Source of the DNA: Cytobacillus luteolus
GTDB lineage: Bacteria > Bacillota > Bacilli > Bacillales > Bacillaceae_L
Direction: 5' to 3'
DNA length: 64,000 bases
Assembly (NCBI RefSeq): GCF_017873715.1
Contig: NZ_JAGGKM010000003.1
Location: 62,001 to 126,000, forward strand
Shown here: in pieces, positions 44,591 through 53,888 of the stretch
How positions within the stretch are numbered: the first letter of the stretch is position 1
Layout: each line of letters opens with the position of its first letter
Made by a program: the position numbers and the translations under genes
The notes under the pieces: model-generated
Seen by the model: the letters and a program-made list of their open reading frames with translations, nothing else
What the model was told of the DNA's origin: nothing
The model's database searches: none

Positions 44591-45002
44591 GGTCCTTCTT
44601 ATCATTTTTATCGGATTTGCAGGTGGATTAGCAGTTGGAGCGGGTTTTGTTGCTTTCCTTGCTGTGTTAGGAATAATACCAAGAGTGACTCAGTTAACAA
44701 AAACAGCAAGATATATCCATTTGTATGAGTGGGGTGTTATTTTAGGGGCCTTTGCAGGAGGCTGGTCTAGCCTTAGAGATACGATGCTGTACGTTTCGAA
44801 GTTTTTATTAATTCCTATTGGTTTAGCTTGTGGAATTTTTGTTGGGATGCTAGCTGCAGCCTTAACTGAAGTACTGAACGTATTACCAATCTTAGCAAAA
44901 CGAATAGGACTAGATAAAAAAATTGTGATTCTGGTAATGGCAATTGTATTTGGAAAGATAGCAGGATCTTTGTTCCACTGGATTTATTATGTCGATCTAT
45001 AA
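44580..45002 (+). CDS. spoVAB: Stage V sporulation protein AB
   Basis: About 140 residues with four membrane segments. MAVKVLLIIFIGFAGGLAVG at the start resembles B. subtilis SpoVAB, which argues for the 44580 ATG with GGAAG upstream. An ATG at 44568 would add four residues. Its start lies inside the end of spoVAA, so the two are translationally coupled. Role in dipicolinic acid uptake with the other SpoVA proteins. Confidence 0.92.
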   Translation: MAVKVLLIIFIGFAGGLAVGAGFVAFLAVLGIIPRVTQLTKTARYIHLYEWGVILGAFAGGWSSLRDTMLYVSKFLLIPIGLACGIFVGMLAAALTEVLNVLPILAKRIGLDKKIVILVMAIVFGKIAGSLFHWIYYVDL

Positions 45003-45029
45003 AGTTAGATAGAAGGGCAGGAACACATT

Positions 45030-45482
45030 ATGGGAAAGATGAAGGATAATTATAAAAATAGTATTAAAACCTATCAACCTAAGCCTCCCTATTTACTTAA
45101 CTGTGTAAAGGCTTTTGTCATTGGTGGGCTAATATGTACTTTCGGAGAGCTTATTCAAAATTTCTATATAAACGTATTTGACTTCTCTGAAAAGTCAGCA
45201 GGTAATCCAACTATAGCCACATTAATTTTGATTGCTTCAATCTTAACAGGGCTGGGTGTCTACGATAAAATTGGGCAATTTGCAGGTGCTGGAACAGCAG
45301 TTCCGGTTACAGGCTTTGCAAACTCAATGACGAGTGCAGCAATAGAACATAGAAGTGAAGGGATCGTGCTCGGTGTAGCAACGAACATGTTCAAACTTGC
45401 TGGAAGTGTCATTGTCTTTGGAGTGGTAGGAGCCTATATCGTCGGTATTATTAGATACCTATTTACGGTCACATTATCTTAG
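45030..45482 (+). CDS. spoVAC: Stage V sporulation protein AC
   Basis: 150 residues with three or four membrane segments. GQFAGAGTAVPVTGFANSMT near 85-105 is the SpoVAC/SpoVAE signature shared with the gene at 46516. In B. subtilis SpoVAC acts as a mechanosensitive dipicolinic acid channel. AGAAGGGCAGG-type ribosome site before ATG. Confidence 0.96.
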   Translation: MGKMKDNYKNSIKTYQPKPPYLLNCVKAFVIGGLICTFGELIQNFYINVFDFSEKSAGNPTIATLILIASILTGLGVYDKIGQFAGAGTAVPVTGFANSMTSAAIEHRSEGIVLGVATNMFKLAGSVIVFGVVGAYIVGIIRYLFTVTLS

Positions 45483-45496
45483 GAGGATGTGAAATT

Positions 45497-46516
45497 ATGA
45501 GACTTGTCGGGAAACAAACATGGGTATATGAAAATGAACTCTATATAAATTCTTGTGGTACTTCAGTGGGTCCCAAAGAAGCTGCGGGTCCTCTAGGAAG
45601 TGTATTTGATGTAAAACATGATGACTTACATTGTGGTGAAGATAATTGGGAAATGGCTGAGAGGAGATTGATGGAACAATCAATAGATACCTGCTTAAAG
45701 AAAGTGAATCTCACACAGCAAGATATTGATTTACTTTTAGCGGGAGATCTTCTTAACCAAAATGTTACATCAAACTATGTTGCAAGGCACTTGCAAATCC
45801 CATTTCTATGTATGTTTGGAGCATGTTCTACTTCAATGGAAACACTCGCAATCGGTTCAGCCCTTGTAGATGCTGGATTTGCAAATAAACTAGTTGCTGC
45901 TACAAGTAGTCATAATGCAACGGCAGAAAGACAATTTAGATATCCTACTGAATATGGTGGGCAAAAACCAAGCTCAGCGACGTTCACAGTTACCGGTGCT
46001 GGTGCTGCTCTTGTGAGTAAAAACAAAGGACCAATAAAAATAACATCAGCAACAATTGGGAAAGTAAATGATCTTGGAATAACAAACCCTTTTGATATGG
46101 GCTCAGCAATGGCACCTGCTGCAGCAGATACGATAGCTCAACACTTCAAAGATTTAAATAGAACTCCTGATGATTTTGACCTAATTGTTACAGGTGATTT
46201 ATCAAGTGTAGGAAGCCCGATTGTTAAAGAGTTACTAAAAGAAGAAGGATATGACTTAGGAACAAAGCATAATGACTGCGGGCTGATGATTTATTCACAG
46301 GGTCAAGATGTATTTGCAGGAGGAAGTGGGTGTGGTTGTTCCGCTGTTGTAACTTACGGTCATCTCGTAAAACAAATGATTCTCGGGAAATTAAATCGAG
46401 TCTTTGTTGTAGCGACTGGTGCACTTTTAAGCCCAACCATGATACAACAGAAAGAATCTATACCGGGAATTGCTCATGGTGTTGTGTTGGAGCGAGCTGA
46501 AGGGGGAGAGGAATAG
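45497..46516 (+). CDS. spoVAD: Stage V sporulation protein AD
   Basis: 339 residues. A thiolase-like fold protein: [20 protein letters not shown] near 98-117 keeps the Cys position of ketosynthases. [20 protein letters not shown] and [16 protein letters not shown] follow. SpoVAD binds dipicolinic acid and is exposed at the inner membrane surface. GGAGGATG precedes the ATG. The next gene starts on its last base. Confidence 0.96.
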   Translation: MRLVGKQTWVYENELYINSCGTSVGPKEAAGPLGSVFDVKHDDLHCGEDNWEMAERRLMEQSIDTCLKKVNLTQQDIDLLLAGDLLNQNVTSNYVARHLQIPFLCMFGACSTSMETLAIGSALVDAGFANKLVAATSSHNATAERQFRYPTEYGGQKPSSATFTVTGAGAALVSKNKGPIKITSATIGKVNDLGITNPFDMGSAMAPAAADTIAQHFKDLNRTPDDFDLIVTGDLSSVGSPIVKELLKEEGYDLGTKHNDCGLMIYSQGQDVFAGGSGCGCSAVVTYGHLVKQMILGKLNRVFVVATGALLSPTMIQQKESIPGIAHGVVLERAEGGEE

Positions 46517-46866
46517 TGGACTATTTATTTGCCTTTTTAGTTGGTGGTGGAATATGTGTCGTTGGACAATTACTATTTGACGTTGCAAAATTAACCCCCG
46601 CACATGTAATGAGTATATTCGTTGTTTTAGGTGCGATATTAGATGGCTTTGATTTATATGATAATTTGATTGAATTTGCAGGTGCAGGTGCAACTGTACC
46701 CATTACGAGCTTCGGCCATTCGCTCCTTCATGGTGCAATGCAACAGGCGGAACAGCATGGATTTATCGGCATAGGGATGGGGATTTTTGAACTCACTTCT
46801 GCAGGTATATCCTCTGCTATCTTATTTTCTTTCATTATTGCACTGATTTTTAAACCGAAAGGATAA
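46516..46866 (+). CDS. spoVAEB: Stage V sporulation protein AE, membrane part
   Basis: 116 residues, GTG start, overlapping spoVAD by one base. [19 protein letters not shown] then [20 protein letters not shown] show it is a paralogue of SpoVAC and homologous to SpoVAEb. It has three or four membrane segments and probably joins the DPA channel. GGGGGAGA precedes the start. Confidence 0.94.
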   Translation: MDYLFAFLVGGGICVVGQLLFDVAKLTPAHVMSIFVVLGAILDGFDLYDNLIEFAGAGATVPITSFGHSLLHGAMQQAEQHGFIGIGMGIFELTSAGISSAILFSFIIALIFKPKG

Positions 46867-46871
46867 TCACA

Positions 46872-47456
46872 ATGACAACCAGGAGAAGAAAGGTTATCTT
46901 AGTAACCGATGGAGATGAATATGCTTTAAAAACAATTGAGTATGTGGCTAAGGAGGTTAACGGAAGATGTATTTCAAAATCTTACGGAAATCCTACCACT
47001 ATATCTGGACCTGAAATTGTAAAGCTGATTTTTGACGCTCCATATGATCCTGTATTTGTAATGTTTGATGATAGCGGCTTTCTTGGTGAGGGTGCCGGTG
47101 AAAGAGCGATGAAATATGTAGCTACACATGAGGATATAGATGTAATTGGGGTTATAGCAGTTGCATCTAAAACGCATCAGTCAGAATGGACGAGGGTAGA
47201 TGTAAGTATTGATCGGTTCGGAGAATTGACCCATTATGGTGTTGATAAAAGTGGACTTGCCGAATTGGATGTAGGAAGGATAAATGGGGATACCGTTTAC
47301 GTTTTAGATGAACTAAATATACCTTTAATTGTTGGTTTGGGTGATATTGGTAAAATGGCAGGGAAGGACCATATCCAAGTGGGGGCTCCTATCACCAAAA
47401 AGGCTGTTGAGCTTATCCTTGAAAGGAGTGGGTTTTATGACGAAAACACAAAGTAA
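46872..47456 (+). CDS. spoVAEA: Stage V sporulation protein AE, soluble part
   Basis: 194 residues, soluble, without membrane segments. [21 protein letters not shown] at the start and [22 protein letters not shown] near 60 define the SpoVAEa (DUF1657-neighbour/spoVAE) family. A central [15 protein letters not shown] follows. Function not known but needed with the other SpoVA proteins. It overlaps spoVAF by 20 bp at its end. Confidence 0.92.
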   Translation: MTTRRRKVILVTDGDEYALKTIEYVAKEVNGRCISKSYGNPTTISGPEIVKLIFDAPYDPVFVMFDDSGFLGEGAGERAMKYVATHEDIDVIGVIAVASKTHQSEWTRVDVSIDRFGELTHYGVDKSGLAELDVGRINGDTVYVLDELNIPLIVGLGDIGKMAGKDHIQVGAPITKKAVELILERSGFYDENTK

Positions 47457-48915
47457 GACACCTATTTCGGTGGAGGTACAAGAGAACAACGCCTATTTTA
47501 AAGAACATATTGGTATGGGCACTGGTAGCTTTGACATCGGTGTTCGTAAAATAAAAGTTGTTAATAAAGAAGTAAATGTCTATTTTCTAAATGGATTATG
47601 CGATACTGCCTATATTATTCAACTTCTAAAAGAATTGATAAATATTGATCCCAAAGGGCAGGAATCCACTCCTCATGCATTGAGTCTAATTGAAAATAAA
47701 CTAGCACATCAGTCAGTATCTAAAGTGAAAAATTTAGATGAAACAGTGGATAAACTCCTATCAGGAGTAATTGTTTTTTTAATTGAAGGAGAAGATACCG
47801 GAATTGCTGTTGATGTCAGAAGCTATCCAGGCAGACAGCCTCAAGAGCCTGATACTGAGAAGGTTGTTCGAGGAGCACGGGATGGTTACACAGAGAATTT
47901 AATTGTTAATACTGGCTTAACACGAAGAAGGATTCGCGATGAACGGCTTAGAAATGAAATTCTTCAAATAGGTGAAAGGTCAAAAACTGATGTATGTATT
48001 TCTTATATAAAAGATGTAGCTGACCCCGGATTAGTAGAAGTGTTGAAAAAGGAACTTCAAGCAATCGAAATTGATGGATTAACGATGGCTGACAAAACAA
48101 TCGAGGAATTCATCGTAAAACAAGGTTTTAATCCTTATCCATTGGTGAGATATACCGAGCGACCCGATGTCGCAGCAAACCATTTACTAGAGGGACATGT
48201 TATTATAATGGTAGACACATCACCAAGTGTTATCATTACTCCTACAACATTCTTTCATCATGTTCAGCATGCTGAGGAATATCGACAAGCGCCTGCAGTA
48301 GGTACATTTTTAAGATGGGTACGATTTATTGGAATAATGGCATCTATATTCTTACTACCTTTATGGTTTTTATTTGTAAAAGAACCATCTTTATTACCTG
48401 AGGTATTAAGCTTCATAGGTCCAAATGAAGAATCAAGTATCCCAGTTATTGTTCAGATTTTTCTTGCGGATATAGGAATTGAATTTTTACGGATGGCTGC
48501 AATTCATACACCAACACCACTTTCAACAGCTATGGGTTTGATTGCTGCGGCATTAATAGGACAAATTGCAATTGATGTTGGGTTATTTGTACCAGAAGTA
48601 ATCTTATATGTTTCAATTGCGGCTATTGGTTCCTTTGCAACGCCTAGTTACGAGTTAAGTGTGGCTAATAAAATCATCAGGTTAGTACTACTAGTGTTTG
48701 TAGCTATATTTAAAACGCCAGGTTTTATTATAGCTTGCACGGCTTACTTATTATTTTTAGCTAGTATACGTTCTTTAAATACTCCATACCTATGGCCGTT
48801 TATACCATTTAATGCAAGTGCATTATGGCAAATCATTGTAAGAACGAGTGTACCAGGTGCAAAACTAAGACCAAGTATTGTTCACCCTCAAAACCAGCAT
48901 AAACAACCAAAATAA
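47437..48915 (+). CDS. spoVAF: Spore germination-type protein SpoVAF
   Basis: 492 residues, a GerA A-subunit homologue. A soluble N-terminal domain (about 1-300) with [19 protein letters not shown] and [19 protein letters not shown] is followed by a membrane domain (about 300-460) of five or so segments. The ATG at 47437 follows AAAGGAG. The ORF's upstream 36 codons overlap spoVAEA and are rejected. It closes the seven-gene spoVA operon. Confidence 0.95.
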   Translation: MTKTQSKTPISVEVQENNAYFKEHIGMGTGSFDIGVRKIKVVNKEVNVYFLNGLCDTAYIIQLLKELINIDPKGQESTPHALSLIENKLAHQSVSKVKNLDETVDKLLSGVIVFLIEGEDTGIAVDVRSYPGRQPQEPDTEKVVRGARDGYTENLIVNTGLTRRRIRDERLRNEILQIGERSKTDVCISYIKDVADPGLVEVLKKELQAIEIDGLTMADKTIEEFIVKQGFNPYPLVRYTERPDVAANHLLEGHVIIMVDTSPSVIITPTTFFHHVQHAEEYRQAPAVGTFLRWVRFIGIMASIFLLPLWFLFVKEPSLLPEVLSFIGPNEESSIPVIVQIFLADIGIEFLRMAAIHTPTPLSTAMGLIAAALIGQIAIDVGLFVPEVILYVSIAAIGSFATPSYELSVANKIIRLVLLVFVAIFKTPGFIIACTAYLLFLASIRSLNTPYLWPFIPFNASALWQIIVRTSVPGAKLRPSIVHPQNQHKQPK

Positions 48916-49007
48916 TACTGGTTGTTGCAACAAAATGTATGTTATGATAATGTAATTTAATAAAGTAAAGTGTAAACGTAAATGAACATAACAATAGATG
49001 ATCTTTG

Positions 49008-49043
49008 GACAGTAATATCCGCTTAGGTTATTTCTGTCTTTTT
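49008..49043 (+). terminator. Hairpin with T run in the spoVAF-lysA gap
   Basis: GACAG...ATCC pairs with GG...CTGTC through 11 of 13 positions, followed by TTTTTC. It may end spoVA or act as an attenuator of lysA. A possible promoter (TTGCAA 48925-48930, TAATGT 48948-48953) lies before it. Confidence 0.7.
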
Positions 49044-49083
49044 CTAATTATAATTACCATGCATACGGAATGAGGGGAATTAA

Positions 49084-50403
49084 TTGTATTTACACGGGAC
49101 AAGTAAGGTTAATGGAAATGGACATTTAGAAATAGGTGGAGTAGATTCGGTTTCACTAGCTAAGAAATATGGCACTCCTCTATATGTATATGATATCGCC
49201 CTAATCAGAGAAAGAGCAAGAAGCTTTAGAGATACCTTTGAGAAGCTTAATATTAAGGCGCAAGTTGCCTATGCAAGCAAAGCCTTCTCAACCGTTGCGA
49301 TGGTTCAATTAGTTGAGGAAGAAGGTCTTTCATTGGATGTGGTATCGGGTGGGGAATTGTACACTGCTTTATCAGCAGGGTTTCCAGCAGACCGAATTCA
49401 TTTCCATGGTAACAATAAAAGCTATGAAGAATTAGAAATGGCAATTAAAAATAATATTGGCTGTATTGTAGTAGATAATTTCTATGAGTTATCTTTACTT
49501 GAGCAAGTATGCTTGGACAACCAAGTGAAAGTTCCAATCCTCCTTAGAGTGACACCAGGAGTTGAGGCTCATACACACGACTACATTACAACAGGGCAGG
49601 AAGATTCAAAATTTGGGTTTGATCTTCAAAATGGCCAAGCGGATACTGCTATCGAACAAGCACTTGCATCTACTGCTTTTAATGTTCTTGGAATCCATTC
49701 ACATATAGGGTCACAAATCTTTGAAACAACTGGATTTGTATTAGCAGCAGAAAAAATGTTTAAGAAAATGAAAGAATGGAAGGATAAGCATGGTTTTATC
49801 CCAACAGTCCTTAATCTTGGTGGCGGATTTGGAATTAGGTACACTCATGAAGATGATCCAATTCCATTATCTCAATATGTTGAAGCAATCATTGAAGAGG
49901 TAAAGAAGCATTCCAAAGAGCTAGACATGGATATTCCTGAAATCTGGATTGAGCCTGGTCGTTCAATTGTAGGTGATGCAGGGACAACTCTTTACTCCAT
50001 TGGCTCAAATAAAGAAGTACCAAATATACGTAAATACCTTTCCGTTGATGGTGGTATGACTGATAATATCCGACCTGCTTTATATCAAGCGAAATATGAA
50101 GCAGTCCTTGCAAACCGAGTAAATGATGGGAACGAGGAAACAGTATCTATCGCTGGGAAATGCTGTGAATCTGGAGATATGCTAATCTGGGATTTAGACT
50201 TACCAAAAGCGACTTCAGATGATATACTAGCCGTTTTCTGTACAGGTGCATACGGATACTCAATGTCAAACAACTACAACAGAATTCCAAGACCCCCAGT
50301 CGTATTCGTAGAAAACGGAGAAGACCACCTAGTAGTTAAAAGAGAAAGCTTTGATGACATTGTTAGACTAGATATGCCTTTAAAAGCTAAAGTGAAAAAA
50401 TAA
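49084..50403 (+). CDS. lysA: Diaminopimelate decarboxylase
   Basis: 439 residues, TTG start after GAGGGG. It converts meso-diaminopimelate to lysine with PLP. The PLP Lys is in AQVAYASKAFSTVAM (about residue 63). LNLGGGFGIRY (about 247) and EPGRSIVGDAG bind the cofactor phosphate. CCESGDMLIWD supplies the substrate-site Cys. Spore DPA synthesis and lysine both draw on the same pathway. It follows spoVAF as in B. subtilis. Confidence 0.97.
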   Translation: MYLHGTSKVNGNGHLEIGGVDSVSLAKKYGTPLYVYDIALIRERARSFRDTFEKLNIKAQVAYASKAFSTVAMVQLVEEEGLSLDVVSGGELYTALSAGFPADRIHFHGNNKSYEELEMAIKNNIGCIVVDNFYELSLLEQVCLDNQVKVPILLRVTPGVEAHTHDYITTGQEDSKFGFDLQNGQADTAIEQALASTAFNVLGIHSHIGSQIFETTGFVLAAEKMFKKMKEWKDKHGFIPTVLNLGGGFGIRYTHEDDPIPLSQYVEAIIEEVKKHSKELDMDIPEIWIEPGRSIVGDAGTTLYSIGSNKEVPNIRKYLSVDGGMTDNIRPALYQAKYEAVLANRVNDGNEETVSIAGKCCESGDMLIWDLDLPKATSDDILAVFCTGAYGYSMSNNYNRIPRPPVVFVENGEDHLVVKRESFDDIVRLDMPLKAKVKK

Positions 50404-50410
50404 ATATGCA

Positions 50411-50449
50411 AAAAAAAGAAGGATCTAGTAAAATCGATCCTTCTTTTTT
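50411..50449. terminator. Terminator of lysA
   Basis: AAAGAAGGATC and GATCCTTCTTT pair over 11 bp with A and T runs on either side. Confidence 0.88.
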
Positions 50450-50499
50450 ATTAATTGGATATGGATTAAAAACCCAAGTATTTTTAAGAGTGGTTTGAA

Positions 50500-50619
50500 C
50501 GAAAGGCACTTGACTCCTGCGGGAAATAGAGGAAAGGTCGAGACCCCACAGGCGCATTGCGCCGAGGAGGCTCGACTTCCTCCCCGCGGAAAGCAAGTGC
50601 CTGCAGTGAAAAGGAACGG
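50500..50619 (+). repeat. Palindromic intergenic element, copy C
   Basis: About 120 bp. It opens AAAGGCACTTGACTCCTGCG and ends with the AAGTGCCTGCAG...AAGGAACGG block shared with A and B. It keeps the intact CTCCCCGCGG junction that copy B has interrupted, and has a GGCGCATTGCGCC hairpin at the centre. It lies between lysA and the convergent ypuA. Confidence 0.9.
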
Positions 50620-50650
50620 ACTATATTCAAATTTAGTACCTATATATCCT

Positions 50651-51535
50651 TTAATTAGTAGCTTCCGAGCTAAAAATAGCCTTAATAGCATCAATCAAAC
50701 TAACTAGAAAATCCTGTAACTTTGATAGAAAAGTTTGTCCTTCCTCAGATCCAAGGAAATTTGTAATCTTTTCTTTTGCTAAATGCAATTGTTCATTCAC
50801 TTGATTCCAATCAATATTAAGGTCCTTCATTTTATTAAACAGAGAAATTAGACTAGTAATCTCTGCTTCTGTTAAAGTAATCCCTAATTCCTTAGCAGCC
50901 GCTTCAATAATAGCACGAAGTTCTTCGTCTGTTTTTGGTGCATGTTGTGCAATCTGATCCTTAATTTTCGCCATTAGCGCAGCTGCTTCGTCAGCTCCAA
51001 TTGACTTGCCAAGCTCAACGGTTTTAACCATTTCTTCATTTGCAATCTGCTTAACGTCCTCAGGAATAGCCTGATCGGAAGAAAGTTCATAGGCTTTAAT
51101 AATTCCAGTTAAGGCAGCAGTACCTGATACTGGTATCGGAGCTGTAATATAAATAGACGCATCCTTAACCCCAGCTGTAATAAGAGCATTTGTAAACATA
51201 TCATCAGTAATAGATGTAATATTATTAGTTTTTATCTCAAGACCAGACCCTGGAGCACCAATCGTAATGGCCGAAGAAGATAAAGCACGAGTCCCAATGG
51301 TAGCCTTTGGAATATATTGACCTAAGTATTTGTGTTCTTCCTCATTTGTAACAACAACCATTAGTGCATTCTCTGGTGCGTTCATTTCCTCTAGTAGCTT
51401 TTGTTTCTCATTTTCCTTCAAATCCTCTCCAAGCGTTACGATAACATCGCCTTCTGCAGCATCTGCCAAGCTTAGAGAAGGAAAGATAAGAGAGAATAGT
51501 AGAAGAAGTGAGAGTATACGTTTCTTGTTTAACAT
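50651..51535 (-). CDS. ypuA: YpuA-like secreted protein (DUF1002)
   Basis: 294 residues. A signal peptide (about 1-26, ILSLLLLFSLIFPSLSLADA) is followed by the DUF1002 body: VTLGEDLKENEKQKLLEEM, then SSSAITIGAPGSGLEIKTNN near 88-107 and a helical C-terminal part. Exported or cell-wall-linked, function unknown. GAGGAAC precedes the ATG. Place before ppiB equals B. subtilis ypuA. Confidence 0.93.
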   Translation of the reverse strand: MLNKKRILSLLLLFSLIFPSLSLADAAEGDVIVTLGEDLKENEKQKLLEEMNAPENALMVVVTNEEEHKYLGQYIPKATIGTRALSSSAITIGAPGSGLEIKTNNITSITDDMFTNALITAGVKDASIYITAPIPVSGTAALTGIIKAYELSSDQAIPEDVKQIANEEMVKTVELGKSIGADEAAALMAKIKDQIAQHAPKTDEELRAIIEAAAKELGITLTEAEITSLISLFNKMKDLNIDWNQVNEQLHLAKEKITNFLGSEEGQTFLSKLQDFLVSLIDAIKAIFSSEATN

Positions 51536-51781
51536 AATTTGTTCCTCCTTATAATTCCATGGACTTTACAACTTCTATTTTGATAGCATTACCCTCCATT
51601 AGAAAGATGGAAAAGTCCCATTATTCATTATACAACTAATTCTTTCAACAATGACAAGTTGTATACGTTAAATAGAAAATTTTATCACCTCTCTTTTAAG
51701 AAATTGGATTATTATTTTTTTATATAGTAGAATTAACTCGTTCAGTATATATTGACGAATAAAAATGCATGGAGGTTTCAA

Positions 51782-52216
51782 ATGAAAAAAGCTAGCATTG
51801 AATTTGAAAATGGTGAAAAAATTGTTATCGAGTTATTTCCAAATGAAGCACCTGGAACAGTAGAAAACTTCGAAAAGCTTGCAAAAGAAGGCTTTTATGA
51901 TGGGCTTACTTTCCACCGTGTAATTCAAGGATTCGTAGCTCAAGGTGGATGCCCAACTGGGACTGGTACGGGTGGACCTGGGTATTCTATCAAATGTGAA
52001 ACAGCAGGAAATCCTCATAAACATGTGGCTGGTTCTTTATCTATGGCACATGCTGGTAAAGATACTGGTGGAAGCCAATTCTTTATCGTTCATGAACCAC
52101 AACCACATTTAAACGGTGTACATACAGTGTTTGGACAAGTAGTTGAAGGAATGGATACAGTTCTTCGTATACGTCAAGGCGATGTAATGAAGGAAGTAAA
52201 GGTTTGGGAAGAATAA
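51782..52216 (+). CDS. ppiB: Peptidyl-prolyl cis-trans isomerase B
   Basis: 144 residues, a cyclophilin. [20 protein letters not shown] near 45-64 contains the catalytic Arg, [20 protein letters not shown] the substrate groove, and [17 protein letters not shown] the end. It speeds proline isomerisation in folding proteins in the cytosol. ATG at 51782 follows GGAGG. The frame's ten upstream codons are not used. Confidence 0.97.
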   Translation: MKKASIEFENGEKIVIELFPNEAPGTVENFEKLAKEGFYDGLTFHRVIQGFVAQGGCPTGTGTGGPGYSIKCETAGNPHKHVAGSLSMAHAGKDTGGSQFFIVHEPQPHLNGVHTVFGQVVEGMDTVLRIRQGDVMKEVKVWEE

Positions 52217-52224
52217 TACAAATG

Positions 52225-52261
52225 AAAGCTTAACAAACACCTTGTTTGTTAAGCTTTTTTT
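52225..52261 (+). terminator. Terminator of ppiB
   Basis: AAGCTTAACAAACA and TGTTAAGCTTTTTTT-type arms pair over 13 bp around a CCTTG loop. Confidence 0.85.
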
Positions 52262-52288
52262 AGTATAATTTAGCATGAGGTGAAGTAA

Positions 52289-52384
52289 GTGAATAAAAAC
52301 AACTGGATTTTACTCGGGGTTTTAGGCGTAATTAGTCTTGCATGGGGAATAATTTATTGGATTTTTCTAGCACCAAATGTCTAA
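52289..52384 (+). CDS. Small membrane peptide, 31 residues
   Basis: GTG start with GAGGTGA upstream. It begins MNKNNW, then a single hydrophobic segment (ILLGVLGVISLAWGIIYWIF) and ends LAPNV. No known family. The gene sits between the ppiB terminator and the FMN riboswitch promoter, and its stop is 2 bp from that promoter's -35. Confidence 0.65.
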   Translation: MNKNNWILLGVLGVISLAWGIIYWIFLAPNV

Positions 52385-52386
52385 AA

Positions 52387-52416
52387 TCGACAGGATAAAA
52401 ATTGTTGTGGTATAAT
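52387..52416 (+). promoter_or_regulatory. Promoter of the rib operon
   Basis: TCGACA (52387-52392), 18 bp, TATAAT (52411-52416), with the transcript entering the FMN riboswitch about 20 nt later. Confidence 0.7.
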
Positions 52417-52435
52417 AACAAAAACTTAATATGTT

Positions 52436-52579
52436 TCCTTCGGGGTAGGTGAGATTCCTAACCGGCGGTGTTGTAAAGACTACTTTACTAAGCCCGTGAC
52501 CCATTCTTGTCTCTGACGTCAAGAATGGCTGATTTGGTGAAAATCCAAAGCCGACAGTATAGTCTGGATGGGAGAAGGA
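52436..52579 (+). promoter_or_regulatory. FMN riboswitch (RFN element)
   Basis: Conserved RFN blocks in order: GGGGTAGGTGAGATTCC, TAACCGGCGG, AAGCCCGTGACC, GATTTGGTGAAAATCC, AAAGCCGACAGTATAGTC, TGGATGGGAGAAGGA. The P1 helix is CCTTC (52437) with GAAGG (52574). FMN binding would favour the terminator at 52681 and shut down ribDEBAH. Confidence 0.97.
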
Positions 52580-52680
52580 TTTATTACAGGTATTCAATGC
52601 GAAAATGAGTAGCAAATACTGTTTATTTGCTATGCGAAATTTTAGAAGCATTTGTCTGTACATATCATTTTTAAAAAGTA

Positions 52681-52713
52681 CCCCTAGGAGAAAACGATCT
52701 CCAGGGTTTTTTT
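52681..52713 (+). terminator. FMN riboswitch-controlled terminator
   Basis: CCCTAGGAGA and TCTCCAGGG pair, followed by seven T, 82 bp before ribD. A hairpin TAGCAAATA / TATTTGCTA in the gap from the riboswitch may take part in antitermination. Confidence 0.85.
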
Positions 52714-52794
52714 ATTTTTAAAATGCCTTTCCAAAAAGTAAGGGTAAAACCTCGATTGTTAAATAGTTTTTAAACATATGAAAGAGGTGATCTA

Positions 52795-53886
52795 ATGCTA
52801 GATGTAGATTATATGGATCTTGCTATAAATGTGGCCCGTGCAGGTATAGGTCAAACCTCTCCTAATCCTGTTGTTGGTGCCGTGGTCGTTAATGATAATC
52901 GTGTGGTTGGTATTGGGGCTCATTTAAGAGCAGGTGAACCCCATGCCGAGGTTCATGCGATTAGAATGGCCGGAGAAAAAGCGGTGAATTCAACTATATA
53001 CGTCACACTTGAGCCTTGTAGCCATTATGGAAAAACTCCTCCATGTGCTGAGTTATTAATAAACAGTAAAGTGAAGCGGGTGGTCATTGCCACTACAGAC
53101 CCTAATCCCCTTGTTGCAGGAAAAGGGATTAAACTTCTTAAAGATGCAGGCATAAGTGTAGAAGTTGGGGTTCGTAAAGAAGAAGCAGATGCTCTTAATA
53201 AAGTTTTTTATCATACGATGAGTTCAAAGCTTCCGTTTGTTACGTTAAAAGCAGCCATTAGTCTTGACGGCAAGATTGCCACATCTACAGGAGAAAGTAA
53301 ATGGATAACTGGAGAAACAGCAAGATTAGATGTACATAAATTAAGACACCAGCATGATGCAATATTAGTTGGGGTCGGTACAGTGATTGCTGATAATCCA
53401 AGCTTAACAACACGTCTACCTAATGGTGGGAAAAATCCAATACGCGTTATTTTAGATACCTATCTGAGGACACCAATAGATGCGAAAATCGTAAATGATG
53501 GTGAAGCTGAAACAATCATCATCGTAAGTAATCAGGTTGAAGATAAAAAGAAAGACTTATATCAAACAAAAGGGGTTAAAATCCTCTCACTTGAAACAAA
53601 AAATATAGTGATTCGTGATGTACTTGCTTTGTTAAGTACACTTGGTATTACTTCAGTTTTTGTTGAGGGCGGGGCCCAGGTGAATGGTAGTTTTGTAAAA
53701 GAAAAGGCTGTAAATCAAGTTATCACATATATTGCCCCAAAAATAATTGGTGGTAACAATGCACCAGGTTCAATTGGTGGGAGTGGTTTTGAAAAAATGT
53801 CTGAAGTACTCCAATTGTCTATCGAATCGGTCGAACAACTTGGCGAAGATATTAAAGTGATAGCTGTTCCAAAGGAGCAAATATAA
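52795..53886 (+). CDS. ribD: Bifunctional riboflavin deaminase/reductase
   Basis: 363 residues. The N-terminal cytidine-deaminase domain has HAEVHAIRMAG and PCSHYGKTPPC (zinc His and two Cys, about 50-85). The C-terminal reductase domain begins near 147 (VTLKAAISLDGKIA). It catalyses the second and third steps from GTP-derived pyrimidine. AGAGGTGA precedes the ATG. First gene of the riboswitch-controlled operon. Confidence 0.97.
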   Translation: MLDVDYMDLAINVARAGIGQTSPNPVVGAVVVNDNRVVGIGAHLRAGEPHAEVHAIRMAGEKAVNSTIYVTLEPCSHYGKTPPCAELLINSKVKRVVIATTDPNPLVAGKGIKLLKDAGISVEVGVRKEEADALNKVFYHTMSSKLPFVTLKAAISLDGKIATSTGESKWITGETARLDVHKLRHQHDAILVGVGTVIADNPSLTTRLPNGGKNPIRVILDTYLRTPIDAKIVNDGEAETIIIVSNQVEDKKKDLYQTKGVKILSLETKNIVIRDVLALLSTLGITSVFVEGGAQVNGSFVKEKAVNQVITYIAPKIIGGNNAPGSIGGSGFEKMSEVLQLSIESVEQLGEDIKVIAVPKEQI

Positions 53887-53888
53887 TT

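Noticed and set aside
48916-49083. Lysine riboswitch before lysA
   Set aside because: The leader is too short and lacks the conserved L-box blocks. Only a plain hairpin is there.
50387-50707. Open frames on both strands over repeat C
   Set aside because: They span the lysA terminator and the palindromic element and have no homology or ribosome site.
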